This document shows positions 1 to 7,945 of a stretch of 33,746 bases of DNA, one piece after another. Position 1 is the first letter of the stretch, and the number at the start of each line of letters is the position of its first letter. The stretch spans positions 1 to 33,746 of the forward strand of contig CAYOYC010000006.1 in NCBI GenBank assembly GCA_964408125.1. Reading direction: 5' to 3'. The notes under the pieces were generated by a model. The model did no database searches and was not told the origin of the DNA. It saw only the letters and a program-made list of their open reading frames with translations. The position numbers and the translations under genes were made by a program. This stretch comes from CABMGO01 sp964408125. Its GTDB lineage: Archaea; Nanobdellota; Nanobdellia; Pacearchaeales; GW2011-AR1.

Positions 1-1883
1 TTTGCATTAGTTGAATTACTTACCACATCTTTTACGTAAGCAATAAATGAATGATTTCCTGGAGTTAAATCAATTAAATAAGGATCCGAAGAAGGTGATT
101 CTATCGCGTTTTCTAAATATGCCCCAGCAGTAATTATCATAGATGCACTAATGGTTACATTGCTCGCACCAGTTTCTGTATTGTTTATACTAGAGAATAT
201 AGGGAAATAAATACGCTCTGTAAGAACACCTGCAGATCTAGGAAATCCACCAGTAACTGTAAGAATTAAATTTTCTGAACTATTTACAACAATAGAACCT
301 ACAGAAGAACCAGTTTCATTAATTAAATAATGTAATCCCTTTGTTCCAGACTTTAGGTAATATGCTCCTGTAAAATTCAAATATTCTCCATTTAAATCAT
401 ACCCATCAGTTCCATCATACCAATCATTTCCCGCTGCAGTTCTTGCAAAAGTTATTGAACAGTTATTGATGGCGTAATTTGAGTCCCCAGTATTAGAGAA
501 GGTTATATTACCTAATTCTAAAAGTTGATTAAATCCACCCGTACTTCCAAGATTATAATCTATTCCAGTCGTAACTACGTTCCAAGTGCAGTCCCAATTA
601 GCCGCAAAACTAGAATTAGCGCTAGAGTTTGCAGTTCCCAAACTATCATTTGCCCACACTCTCATAGTATAATTATTATCCGTTTGATCTAAAGTTAAAT
701 TATAAGAATAAATTCCACTCAAAGAATCCCCAGAGATATTACTCATTGTGTAGTTCTCCCATGCTCCCGTTCCATTATCTATTTGTAAAATTACCGAATC
801 AGTACCGACCAGATTATCCGAAACGTTTACTGTAAATGTAATATTAGACAAAGGATCTAAATCATCCGTTGAATTAGGAGTATAGCTAATTGAACCAATA
901 GTCGGTGCAATAGTATCTATAGTTAGAGTATTATTCTCTGTTTGAAACTGATTCCCAGCCCAATCAAAGAGAGAATAGAACCAATTATAAATTCCATCGA
1001 CCAGCGTTACAACAATTCCAATTGTAGCTTCTAAAGTTCCATCTACAAAAGTTATAGTAGAATTTAGCACGCCATCAACATATAAAGAAGCATTTGCAAT
1101 TCCTAAATTATCTGATATATTTGCAGTGAAATTATTTGAATTATTTGCAGTAGGAGTATTATTTGCAGGAGAAATCAAAGTTCCATTCGGAGTAGTTCTA
1201 TCTAAAGTTATTTTTCTAGTCTCTGTTTGATTATAGTTTCCAAAACTATCATAGGCAGAAGCATTATAATAATAAACTCCTTCTCCAAGTTCTGTCCAAT
1301 TTATAGTTACAGAACTAGAAGTATAATTTGTCACATTACTCCAGCTATCATTATAAATTCCAATTGTTAAATTCTCGAAGTTTGTATCATTCACAGAAAC
1401 TTCTGCATAAACAAAACTCTGATTCTTGTATGAATTGTTTTGTTCTGTCGTAGCTGTAGGAGTTAAATATCTAACGATTACTATTCCTGAACCGCCTGAA
1501 CCACCATTTGCCGAGCCTGTGTCCAGTGCTCCAGCTCCGCCACCGCCACCACCTGTATTTGCACTCGCATTAAATCCATTCTGCGGATTTCCTTGTCCAC
1601 CGTTACCACCACCGCCGTTACCACCTTTTCCTGTAGTCGCAGAAGTGTAATATCCTCCGCCTCCGCCACCTGCATAATAAACATTTGAACCATTTATAGT
1701 ATAATTTAATCCATCTCCACCATTACCTGGAAAATAAGAGGTAGCATTCACACCATTAGTTCCAGCACCTCCACCGCCACCCCCACACATCTGTGTGGTC
1801 GGACCACTAACCCACGCAACCGAAGAACCGCCGTCATGTCCTTGCCCTGCTGTTCCCAATGACCCTGCTATAGTTGAAGACAT
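1..1883 (-). CDS. Surface protein, downstream part after apparent frameshift (partial)
   Basis: This reading frame continues the large surface protein and stays open to the window edge, so its C terminus is not seen. It lies in the -1 frame relative to the upstream part. It completes the second glycine-rich module, which ends in SGIVIVRYLTPT, the same closing motif as the first module upstream. It then holds several Ig/cadherin-like repeats marked by patterns such as LVDGIYNWFYSLFDWAGN and ENNTLTIDT, with many Asn-Xaa-Ser/Thr sequons that could be N-glycosylated outside the cell. The ATG at 1883 is probably internal, not a true start; it is used here only as the first Met of the open frame. 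The shared module argues that both parts are one gene broken by a one-base indel or joined by recoding. Confidence 0.6.
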   Translation of the reverse strand, partial: MSSTIAGSLGTAGQGHDGGSSVAWVSGPTTQMCGGGGGGAGTNGVNATSYFPGNGGDGLNYTINGSNVYYAGGGGGGYYTSATTGKGGNGGGGNGGQGNPQNGFNASANTGGGGGGAGALDTGSANGGSGGSGIVIVRYLTPTATTEQNNSYKNQSFVYAEVSVNDTNFENLTIGIYNDSWSNVTNYTSSSVTINWTELGEGVYYYNASAYDSFGNYNQTETRKITLDRTTPNGTLISPANNTPTANNSNNFTANISDNLGIANASLYVDGVLNSTITFVDGTLEATIGIVVTLVDGIYNWFYSLFDWAGNQFQTENNTLTIDTIAPTIGSISYTPNSTDDLDPLSNITFTVNVSDNLVGTDSVILQIDNGTGAWENYTMSNISGDSLSGIYSYNLTLDQTDNNYTMRVWANDSLGTANSSANSSFAANWDCTWNVVTTGIDYNLGSTGGFNQLLELGNITFSNTGDSNYAINNCSITFARTAAGNDWYDGTDGYDLNGEYLNFTGAYYLKSGTKGLHYLINETGSSVGSIVVNSSENLILTVTGGFPRSAGVLTERIYFPIFSSINNTETGASNVTISASMIITAGAYLENAIESPSSDPYLIDLTPGNHSFIAYVKDVVSNSTNA

Positions 1884-4759
1884 ATCAATACTCCATATTC
1901 CAACGCACCACCACCAGAACCACCCGGAGAAGGTCGAGCATCGCTATACCCGGCACCGGGTGCACCACCCAGTGCTGTTATTGCATCAAATACAGAATTG
2001 GAGCCAACTATTCCCACAGAGTAACCAGCTCCGCCACCGCCACCATTTCCAACAACTACATTTATTGCGTTTCCATTAATTGTATATGAATTATTATAAA
2101 TTAAACCGCCAGCACCACCACCACCACCATATGCATATGTAGTGCCACCACCACCTCCGCCACCACCACCAGCAACAACCAAAACAGTTACATTAGTTAC
2201 TCCCGTCGGTGGAACAAAAGTTTCATTAACTAAAAATGTATGAATGGTGTAAGCTCCGTCGTAAGTTATATTTCCGCCTGAGCCTGCTGCACTTGCAAAA
2301 CTAATTTGAGGATTAGTTGCATCCAAACTAATATGTCTCACAGCAGTTGAATTTTTATTTCCAGCAAGGTCTGTTATATTTACAAAATAAGTATAGTTAT
2401 TTCCATCAGCTAAATTTGTCCAATTTATTGAAGTTGGAATTGAAGAAATATCTAAAGTCGGTGTTAAATATCTTACAATAACAATTCCTGAACCGCCTGC
2501 ACCACCATCATTATCTGGAGTATATGAACCCCCACCCCCGCCACCACCAGTGTTTGCTGTTCCACTAGCCCCAATATTATTAATAGAGCCAGCACCTCCG
2601 CCGTAAGAAGCGGTTCCAGCAGTTCCTCCTCCATTGTAAGTTGAACCTCCACCGCCGCCAGCATAATTTACAGAAGAACCGTTAATTGAAGACGAAATTC
2701 CTATTCCCCCATTTCCTCCTGCTGATCCAGACCCACCTTGTCCAACTCCTCCAGCGCCACCACCACCACCTGAACCATAATAGGAAGGAGAACCCGGGTT
2801 ATTTCCTCCATCATACCCTTGTCTTGGAGAAATATAGTCTGCATCTCCGCCACTACCTGGAGCACCAGTTCCCGAACCTCCGCCTCCAGAACCACCATTC
2901 GAACCTATAATATTCGTATTAGAACCACCTCCACCCCCACCAATTGCGATTAGTGTAGAAAAAGTAGAATTACCACCATTAACTCCTTTGATGCTTGTAG
3001 ACGGTGCCCCATTTCCGCCATTACCAACACTTACAGTTATTGCACTTCCATCAATAGTATAAGAATTATTAGAAATTACTCCACCAGCTCCTCCTCCGCC
3101 ACCCGCTGTAGAACCACCTCCACCCCCACCCGCTACAACTAAAACAGAAACGTTAGTTACTCCTACGGGTGGTACGAATGTATCATTTGTTAAAAATGTA
3201 TGAACAGTGTATGCTCCGTCATAAGTTATATTTCCGCCAGAAGCAGCAGTAGGATAAGTCGTACTATTCACCAACACGGAATTATTGTAAAGTGAGAAAG
3301 TTATATTTGCAAAATTTGTTTCTGTGAAACTCGTATTAACAAAAATAGAATTCTGAGAAAGATTTGCATAATCAACTGATGTGCCTGTTGAATAATCTAT
3401 TTGAGGATAAGTTGTATCTACTGTTAAAGTATTATTCCCAGAAGAAGTTGAATGATTTCCTATATCAAAAGCCTGGTATGCCCAAGTGTAAACTCCATCG
3501 AGCAAACTAACAACTATTCCTAAGCTACTAGACAATTCTCCTAACGAGTAGATTGTTGTAGTCTGGTTTATTATTTGACTAACATTTGAAGAATTTAAAA
3601 TTGTAAGTGTCGCATTTTTTAGTCCGGCTAAATCAGACAATATTACTGTTAGATTTTGAGAACTTGCATTTGAATATGCATTATTCAAGGGAGAACCGAA
3701 GGTTACATTAGGAGCATTAACATCTATTGTAAGGGTTCTATTTAAAGTACTATTAGAATTTCCAGATAAATCAAATATTTTAGCAAACCAATTATATATT
3801 CCGTCTAAAAATGTCATTGAAGTGGAAACGTTTAGAGATAAAGTACTCACACTCGTCTCGTTTTCTGTCCCGCTACCAGAATTATAAATAGTGTCTATTT
3901 CTGTTTGATTTAGTGCTTTATTATAAATACGAACATCATCAACATTACGAGTATTAGCATAATTAGTGCCGCCACCTCCGAACTTTAAAGCTGTAGCAGT
4001 ATATTGAACATCAGTAGAATTAGTTGTTCCAATTAATCCTCCATCTTTGTACATTTTATGCGCATTTCCATCTCTTACATAAATAAAATTATACCATGTC
4101 CCAGCAGTCATTATTGTGGAGATTGCCACCCCAATACCATCGCTATACCAAAGCATTTGATTTACGTCTTTATTATAATAGCATGTATTAAATGGATGTC
4201 CATCTACATTAAAAACTTCAAAATGCACGTTGCTAACAGTTCTTTTCAACCAAAAGCTCATAGAATACGAAGTGCTAGATAAAGCAGTTGTAACTGCAGA
4301 ACCAGAAGTGGTCGCATATTCAGTTGTTGCAAAAGACAAACCACCGTTGACAACTCCAGCTATATCTCTTGCATCTGTATTTTGTGAATTCATAGCTGCA
4401 TTTTGCCCCATAGTATCAACCACAACGGTACTCGCAGCATTATCGTTCATTAAATAATGCGCAATCAAACCAGAAGTTGGTACAATAGTCGTGCTTGAAT
4501 TAAATAAAGTTCCATTTGAATAATAAGCATAAATCGTTGCATTCTTTATCCCAACATCATCTGTAAAATTTGCAGATAGATTTTGTTGAGCTGAGGTAAA
4601 GAAACTTGCATTTTCTGGGAGGTTTAAAATGGCAACAGGGGAATTATCGACAGCAATAGCAAAGAGTATAAGGAGGATAGTAAATAATATTCCCATCAAA
4701 ATTAAGACTAAGTTATTCTTTTTCACCATCTTTTTATAATTATTATTTATTTTTCCCAT
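1868..4759 (-). CDS. Giant secreted LamG / glycine-rich surface protein, N-terminal part
   Basis: This is a probable cell-surface adhesin or envelope protein. Residues 17-37 form one hydrophobic segment (signal peptide or anchor). Residues about 97-295 look like a concanavalin-like LamG-type domain (SYSMSFWLKR, then VDDVRIYNKALNQTEID). Residues 300-450 hold Ig-like repeats with DGIYNWF and DGVYTWAY motifs. Residues 506-769 form a glycine-rich module from NITYDGAYTVHTFL through VLVVAGGGGGG to IVIVRYLTPT, and a second copy starts at 826. The frame stops at 1868 inside that second module, and the protein resumes in the next frame. Sequons are abundant. The start overlaps the RHH gene by 17 bases; Met11 (4729), 13 bases past the RHH stop, is an equally good start. 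The precise ligand is unknown. Confidence 0.8.
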   Translation of the reverse strand: MGKINNNYKKMVKKNNLVLILMGILFTILLILFAIAVDNSPVAILNLPENASFFTSAQQNLSANFTDDVGIKNATIYAYYSNGTLFNSSTTIVPTSGLIAHYLMNDNAASTVVVDTMGQNAAMNSQNTDARDIAGVVNGGLSFATTEYATTSGSAVTTALSSTSYSMSFWLKRTVSNVHFEVFNVDGHPFNTCYYNKDVNQMLWYSDGIGVAISTIMTAGTWYNFIYVRDGNAHKMYKDGGLIGTTNSTDVQYTATALKFGGGGTNYANTRNVDDVRIYNKALNQTEIDTIYNSGSGTENETSVSTLSLNVSTSMTFLDGIYNWFAKIFDLSGNSNSTLNRTLTIDVNAPNVTFGSPLNNAYSNASSQNLTVILSDLAGLKNATLTILNSSNVSQIINQTTTIYSLGELSSSLGIVVSLLDGVYTWAYQAFDIGNHSTSSGNNTLTVDTTYPQIDYSTGTSVDYANLSQNSIFVNTSFTETNFANITFSLYNNSVLVNSTTYPTAASGGNITYDGAYTVHTFLTNDTFVPPVGVTNVSVLVVAGGGGGGSTAGGGGGAGGVISNNSYTIDGSAITVSVGNGGNGAPSTSIKGVNGGNSTFSTLIAIGGGGGGSNTNIIGSNGGSGGGGSGTGAPGSGGDADYISPRQGYDGGNNPGSPSYYGSGGGGGAGGVGQGGSGSAGGNGGIGISSSINGSSVNYAGGGGGSTYNGGGTAGTASYGGGAGSINNIGASGTANTGGGGGGGSYTPDNDGGAGGSGIVIVRYLTPTLDISSIPTSINWTNLADGNNYTYFVNITDLAGNKNSTAVRHISLDATNPQISFASAAGSGGNITYDGAYTIHTFLVNETFVPPTGVTNVTVLVVAGGGGGGGGGTTYAYGGGGGAGGLIYNNSYTINGNAINVVVGNGGGGGAGYSVGIVGSNSVFDAITALGGAPGAGYSDARPSPGGSGGGALEYGVLICLQL
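2171..2291 (-). repeat. In-gene direct repeat, copy of glycine-rich module entry
   Basis: This segment encodes GNITYDGAYTIHTFL through TNVTVLVVAGG. It closely matches 3131-3249 at DNA and protein level. The offset is 960 bases, or 320 codons, so the copies are in frame. Internal duplication of the module is the simplest reading. Confidence 0.75.
3131..3249 (-). repeat. In-gene direct repeat, first copy of glycine-rich module entry
   Basis: This partner of 2171-2291 encodes GNITYDGAYTVHTFL through TNVSVLVVAGG. Differences are scattered, many in third positions or conservative (V/I, S/T), as expected of an older duplication kept under selection. Confidence 0.75.
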
Positions 4760-4892
4760 TTTTAAAGTTATTTTTTAATTCTTCTATCAGTAATCCCTTT
4801 ACATATTCCGTTTTTTTAATACCAATATTTTCACAAATACTTTCAATTAATTTTTCAGTTTCATCAGACACAACTATTTTTATTTCACCCAT
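4743..4892 (-). CDS. Small ribbon-helix-helix (CopG/Arc-like) DNA-binding protein
   Basis: A 49-residue protein starts MGEIKIVVSDETEKLIESIC. The pattern is a short beta strand (EIKIVVS) followed by two helices with a turn at NIGIKKTEYVKGLLIEEL, which fits the ribbon-helix-helix fold of dimeric DNA-binding regulators. Its 3' end overlaps the start of the surface-protein gene by 17 bases, so the two are probably co-transcribed and translationally linked. Four tandem 11-bp repeats lie directly upstream, which suggests autoregulation of this gene and the surface protein. No toxin gene is adjacent, so an antitoxin role is not supported. The fold is assigned by pattern; the target is inferred. Confidence 0.75.
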   Translation of the reverse strand: MGEIKIVVSDETEKLIESICENIGIKKTEYVKGLLIEELKNNFKNGKNK

Positions 4893-4960
4893 ATTACTCA
4901 CTGTATAAGCACTAATAAAGCACTATTACAGTACTTATTATAAAAACAGGTTTATAAATA
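4892..4960 (-). promoter_or_regulatory. Promoter with four tandem 11-bp operator-like repeats
   Basis: Reading the minus strand, a TATA box (TATTTATAAA, 4960-4951) is followed by four end-to-end 11-mers: AGTACTGTAAT (4935-4925), AGTGCTTTATT (4924-4914), AGTGCTTATAC (4913-4903) and AGTGAGTAATA (4902-4892). All begin with AGT, and three share AGTnCT. The 11-bp period places each repeat on the same face of the helix, and the array covers the expected start of transcription and reaches the RHH ATG. RHH dimers commonly bind such direct repeats cooperatively. Repression by blocking initiation is inferred. Confidence 0.6.
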
Positions 4961-4977
4961 TTTGTATAAAATTAGTT

Positions 4978-5235
4978 CTAGACATCTTCTTTATTTATTG
5001 CAAAACCATCCCCAAACTCTATCCTCTCTCCCCAATTCCGAGTATTCTCTCTTATATTTGAAGCAATTTTATCTCCAGTCCTAAGAACTTTTTTCAACAA
5101 TCGAGTAGTTTTCTCCTTTGTCTCTGGTTTATAAAAAGTTTTCTTCATAGAAAATATTAATTTATCTCCGAAATCTCCAATATTTCTAGAAACTCTGAAT
5201 AGAGTTATTCTCATTTTCGAAGTTTTATACCCCAT
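4978..5235 (-). CDS. Small basic hypothetical protein, ychF operon
   Basis: An 85-residue, Lys/Arg/Thr-rich protein that I do not recognise. It has no membrane segment and no cysteine. Residues 1-60 look helical and amphipathic, and the tail (ERIEFGDGFAINKEDV) is acidic. The ATG follows the ychF stop codon by two bases, so the gene is almost certainly in the same transcript as ychF. That contact and the basic charge would allow an RNA- or ribosome-associated role, but nothing in the sequence proves it. Confidence 0.6.
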   Translation of the reverse strand: MGYKTSKMRITLFRVSRNIGDFGDKLIFSMKKTFYKPETKEKTTRLLKKVLRTGDKIASNIRENTRNWGERIEFGDGFAINKEDV

Positions 5236-5237
5236 TT

Positions 5238-6434
5238 TTATCTTGTTATAATTTCAATACCATCCCTATGTTTCAAAGGATTATCTTTTCCAACTGCCTG
5301 TTTCGTTCTAGCATCAATTGCTTTAACGAAATTCTTTCCCAAATCCGTATGTAATTTAAACGCAAAATCTAAAGCAGTTGTTCCAAGAGGTACTAAAAAA
5401 CAATCTGGTAAAATATTCCCTTTCGAATCCGCCAACTTATGTGCACCAGCAGGGAATACAGCTATATGTTTCAATAATTTAAAAACAGTTTCATCCAAAA
5501 TTTCTTGAACACCAGTCCCAAATTCAAATTTATCAAGAACATTATCTTTTATTGATTTTAAGGCAAGTTTCTGCTTTTCATTTAATTTATCTTCATGTAG
5601 TTTAAAATCTTTTTCTCCAGGAATATAGTTAATCATTCCAGCTTTCAATGCTTGTCTTAATGATAATTCAGAATCTGCAGAACAAGGAACAATTAATAAA
5701 GTTGGAAACTCATTCTTAATTTTATTATACCATTCAATTCCGCTTGGTTTATCTATTTTATTCGCGGCAATTATCATAGGTTTCGTTAAGTGTCTTATCT
5801 CGTGAGCAAAATTTCTCAAGTTTTCACTAGTCCAAGAATTTGCTTTCTCGGGGTCTAGGCCCAATTTTCTTATTGCAGATTTAACATCATCTTCTTTCAC
5901 GTTTAACCCAGAGAATTGTTTAGCCAATGCCCTAACCAAATCCGTTTTTTCAATAACCATTTTTCTAATCAACGGTCCCCACGCCTTATTTAAAATTCCC
6001 AAATACCATAGATCTAATTCATTTTCCAACATAGCAATATCTTTTATTGGATTTCCCTTATCTGGTGAGCACTCTTTGCCTTCTGCATCCGTAGTTGCAG
6101 AAACATCAACAATATGAATAAACGCGTCTGCCTGAGATAAATCATTCAAAAATTGATTACCCAATCCTTTCCCTTCTGAAGCACCCTCAATCAATCCAGC
6201 TACATCCATTAATTCGACGGGAACAAATCTTAAATTTCCATCGCAACTTCCAGTTCGAGGATTACATTTTGTTTTAAATTCTTTACATATACAAGGAACG
6301 CGAACATATCCGATTCCCCGATTGGGTTTTATCGTTGCAAACGGATAAGATGCAATTAAAACATCCATAAGCGTTGCTGCCTTAAAAAAAGTTGATTTGC
6401 CTGCTGAGGGCTTTCCTACCAAACCTATTAACAT
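5238..6434 (-). CDS. ychF: YchF/OLA1-type GTP/ATP-binding protein
   Basis: An Obg-related P-loop NTPase of the YchF/OLA1 group, which acts at the ribosome. The P-loop GKPSAGKST is at residues 7-15, DVAG of switch II at 77-80, the conserved GLIEGASEGKGLGNQFL follows, and NKID is at 225-228. A TGS domain occupies about 322-397. The length (398) and the Cys-bearing stretch at 48-64 fit the archaeal branch. The start ATG lies only two bases beyond the tRNA-Ile discriminator base on the same strand, so 3' processing of a shared transcript would leave almost no 5' leader. The 85-residue gene follows in the operon. Confidence 0.93.
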   Translation of the reverse strand: MLIGLVGKPSAGKSTFFKAATLMDVLIASYPFATIKPNRGIGYVRVPCICKEFKTKCNPRTGSCDGNLRFVPVELMDVAGLIEGASEGKGLGNQFLNDLSQADAFIHIVDVSATTDAEGKECSPDKGNPIKDIAMLENELDLWYLGILNKAWGPLIRKMVIEKTDLVRALAKQFSGLNVKEDDVKSAIRKLGLDPEKANSWTSENLRNFAHEIRHLTKPMIIAANKIDKPSGIEWYNKIKNEFPTLLIVPCSADSELSLRQALKAGMINYIPGEKDFKLHEDKLNEKQKLALKSIKDNVLDKFEFGTGVQEILDETVFKLLKHIAVFPAGAHKLADSKGNILPDCFLVPLGTTALDFAFKLHTDLGKNFVKAIDARTKQAVGKDNPLKHRDGIEIITR

Positions 6435-6436
6435 AA

Positions 6437-6555
6437 TGAGCCCAGAAGGATTTGAACCTTCGACCCCCGCCTTCCTTAGATTTCCGAGGAAATTCTGTTT
6501 CTAACGAAACAAACTCATATAAGAGCGGTGCTCTACCAGGCTAAGCTATGGGCTC
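6437..6555 (-). tRNA. tRNA-Ile(UAU) with 45-nt intron
   Basis: The acceptor arms GAGCCCA and TGGGCTC pair, with A73 at 6437. The D arm, T arm (GAAGG, loop TTCAAAT, CCTTC) and anticodon stem (CCGCT with GGCGG) are complete. Exon 1 is 6555-6518, the intron 6517-6473 and exon 2 6472-6437. The intron sits at the canonical 37/38 site in a clean bulge-helix-bulge: loop CTTA pairs with intron TAAG, flanked by 3-base bulges TAT and GAA. Inside the intron are two small hairpins (GTTTC/GAAAC and ATTTCC/GGAAAT). After splicing the anticodon loop is CTTATAA, giving UAU, which reads AUA. No CCA is encoded. Most archaea read AUA with a CAU tRNA modified to agmatidine, so this isoacceptor is notable. Confidence 0.9.
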
Positions 6556-6583
6556 ATCTTACTCTAAATTCAGATACAAAAGG

Positions 6584-6596
6584 TTTTTTAAAGGTT
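6584..6596. promoter_or_regulatory. Shared bidirectional TATA element
   Basis: The near-palindromic GGTTTTTTAAAGG lies about 25 bases before the PspC-like gene (plus strand) and about 30 bases before the tRNA-Ile 5' end (minus strand). It can be read as a TATA box in either direction. No other TATA-like site serves either gene, so one element may drive both. Confidence 0.45.
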
Positions 6597-6613
6597 ATTG
6601 AATACAATATATT

Positions 6614-6814
6614 ATGGTAAAAAAACAAGAAATTAAAAGATTGCATAGATCTAAGGAAGACAGGATAATCGCAGGTATATGCGGAGGATTGGGGGAATAT
6701 ATGAAAGTAGATCCAGTAATTGTAAGATTAATATGGGTTATTTTATTTCTCGTCTGTGGCGTTGGCGGACTAGCTTACCTGTTAGCTTGGATAATAATCC
6801 CTCTGGAAAAATAA
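6614..6814 (+). CDS. PspC domain membrane protein
   Basis: A 66-residue stand-alone PspC domain. The motif DRIIAGICGGLGEYM at residues 16-30 is typical, followed by VDPVIVRLIWV and a hydrophobic helix from about 39 to 62 ending in IIIPLEK. Family members are small inner-membrane proteins linked to envelope stress. The rest of the Psp system is not visible here. A TATA box about 25 bases upstream suggests a leaderless mRNA. The gene ends immediately next to the convergent methyltransferase gene, with no base between them. Confidence 0.88.
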   Translation: MVKKQEIKRLHRSKEDRIIAGICGGLGEYMKVDPVIVRLIWVILFLVCGVGGLAYLLAWIIIPLEK

Positions 6815-7810
6815 TTATTTTTTACAAAGTATAAGTGCCCATGTCCTTTCTTTATTAAGAAAGAACTTATAATTTTTAAAATATAACTTTATTGCATCTT
6901 CAAGTTGTTTTTCATTATATTTGTAAGAGTACGAAACAATAATTTGATCTCCATTATAGAAATGGATTTCTTTATCTTGAAACTTTATAGTTTTATTTTG
7001 TTTGATTGTATAAAAACACTCTACCCTTGAATTTTTAAATCTTGCGCCAAATTCTATTTCACTTCTTACAAAATCTAATTGTTCAAGAACCTTTCCCATG
7101 AAAAAATCCGCAGGTTGTGTCTTATATGTTTTAGCTATGTCTCCAGGATTAATTTTTTGGTTATGTAATGCTACCCCAATTAATAAGGAGTCACCTAACG
7201 TCATTGATTCCGTGATGGCATAAAGAGACTCATGTAATTCAAAATTGCCAAGTGTCCCGCCTAAAAATAATAAAAAGAGTTCTTTATTGCCCCTTCTTAA
7301 CAATGTTGTAACATTTTCCATATTTTCAAAATCAGAGATATTCCATTGGAATTTCACAATTTCATCTACTTCTTCTAGTTGAGAAATTTTATCAATAGCT
7401 TTCTGCACCATATAGCTGCTAATATCCACAGGGCAATAAGAAATTTTTACTTTGTTTTTGAAATTACTTTTTATATATTGTATTGGGAGTATTGCCTTTT
7501 TGCCATCACCACAGCCTATGTCTATCATAGTAACTTCATTTGAAAGAACTACTTTTTTGGTGATTTCTGGCATTGTTTCTTTTAATAAATTAATCTCTGT
7601 GTCAATCATAGCAAGCTTGTAATCGGGAGCTTTTTCTACTGCTTCCAAATATGCCTGTGCCTGTTCCGGCGTCAAATACCACAATTTAGAATCAGCAATA
7701 TTCCACACACGAGTATTGCCCTCTAGGGAATATCCTCTCTTAATCAATTCTTTGAAAATCAAGTCGTTGATTACCGGCTTGGCTCCATTGGTTTTTTGTG
7801 CCTTTACCAT
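6815..7810 (-). CDS. EgtD-like SAM-dependent methyltransferase
   Basis: A class I methyltransferase resembling the histidine-specific EgtD family (Methyltransf_33). Residues 94-103 hold the SAM loop (MIDIGCGDGK), 127-131 the PVDIS motif, and 181-190 LFLGGTLGNF, a hallmark of this family, followed by LGDSLLIGV. EgtD trimethylates histidine in ergothioneine synthesis. No EgtB-type sulfoxide synthase or other ergothioneine gene is in the window, so another amine substrate is possible. The C-terminal part (SRVECFYTIK) matches the family's closing strand region. The ATG at 7810 overlaps the stop of an upstream start-less frame. The gene lies just downstream of tRNA-Glu(CUC). Family call fairly firm, substrate unknown. 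Confidence 0.8.
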   Translation of the reverse strand: MVKAQKTNGAKPVINDLIFKELIKRGYSLEGNTRVWNIADSKLWYLTPEQAQAYLEAVEKAPDYKLAMIDTEINLLKETMPEITKKVVLSNEVTMIDIGCGDGKKAILPIQYIKSNFKNKVKISYCPVDISSYMVQKAIDKISQLEEVDEIVKFQWNISDFENMENVTTLLRRGNKELFLLFLGGTLGNFELHESLYAITESMTLGDSLLIGVALHNQKINPGDIAKTYKTQPADFFMGKVLEQLDFVRSEIEFGARFKNSRVECFYTIKQNKTIKFQDKEIHFYNGDQIIVSYSYKYNEKQLEDAIKLYFKNYKFFLNKERTWALILCKK

Positions 7811-7945
7811 ATTTTGCCAGAGAAATGAGGCTTTTTATTTGTTTGTATACTTTTGTATTCTTCTATAGTAGTTCTAAAAGCTTTTAAGGTAGAATGTGTT
7901 TCAATTTCTAGTGCCGATTCGCATTATTTAGATTTATTTTCTGAA

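Noticed and set aside
2100..2170. CRISPR-like or simple repeat array
   Set aside because: The CCACCA runs encode glycine in the surface protein; no regular spacer pattern exists here or elsewhere in the window.
1426..2910. Pro-, His- or Val-rich open frames in both strands across the glycine-rich region
   Set aside because: They are out-of-frame readings of GGN repeats of the surface protein.
7804..7923. Minus-strand frame of 39 codons just before the methyltransferase (HSTLKAFRTTIEEYKS)
   Set aside because: It looks protein-like and overlaps the methyltransferase ATG, but has no ATG, GTG or TTG. It may be a decayed gene fragment after tRNA-Glu; not enough to call.
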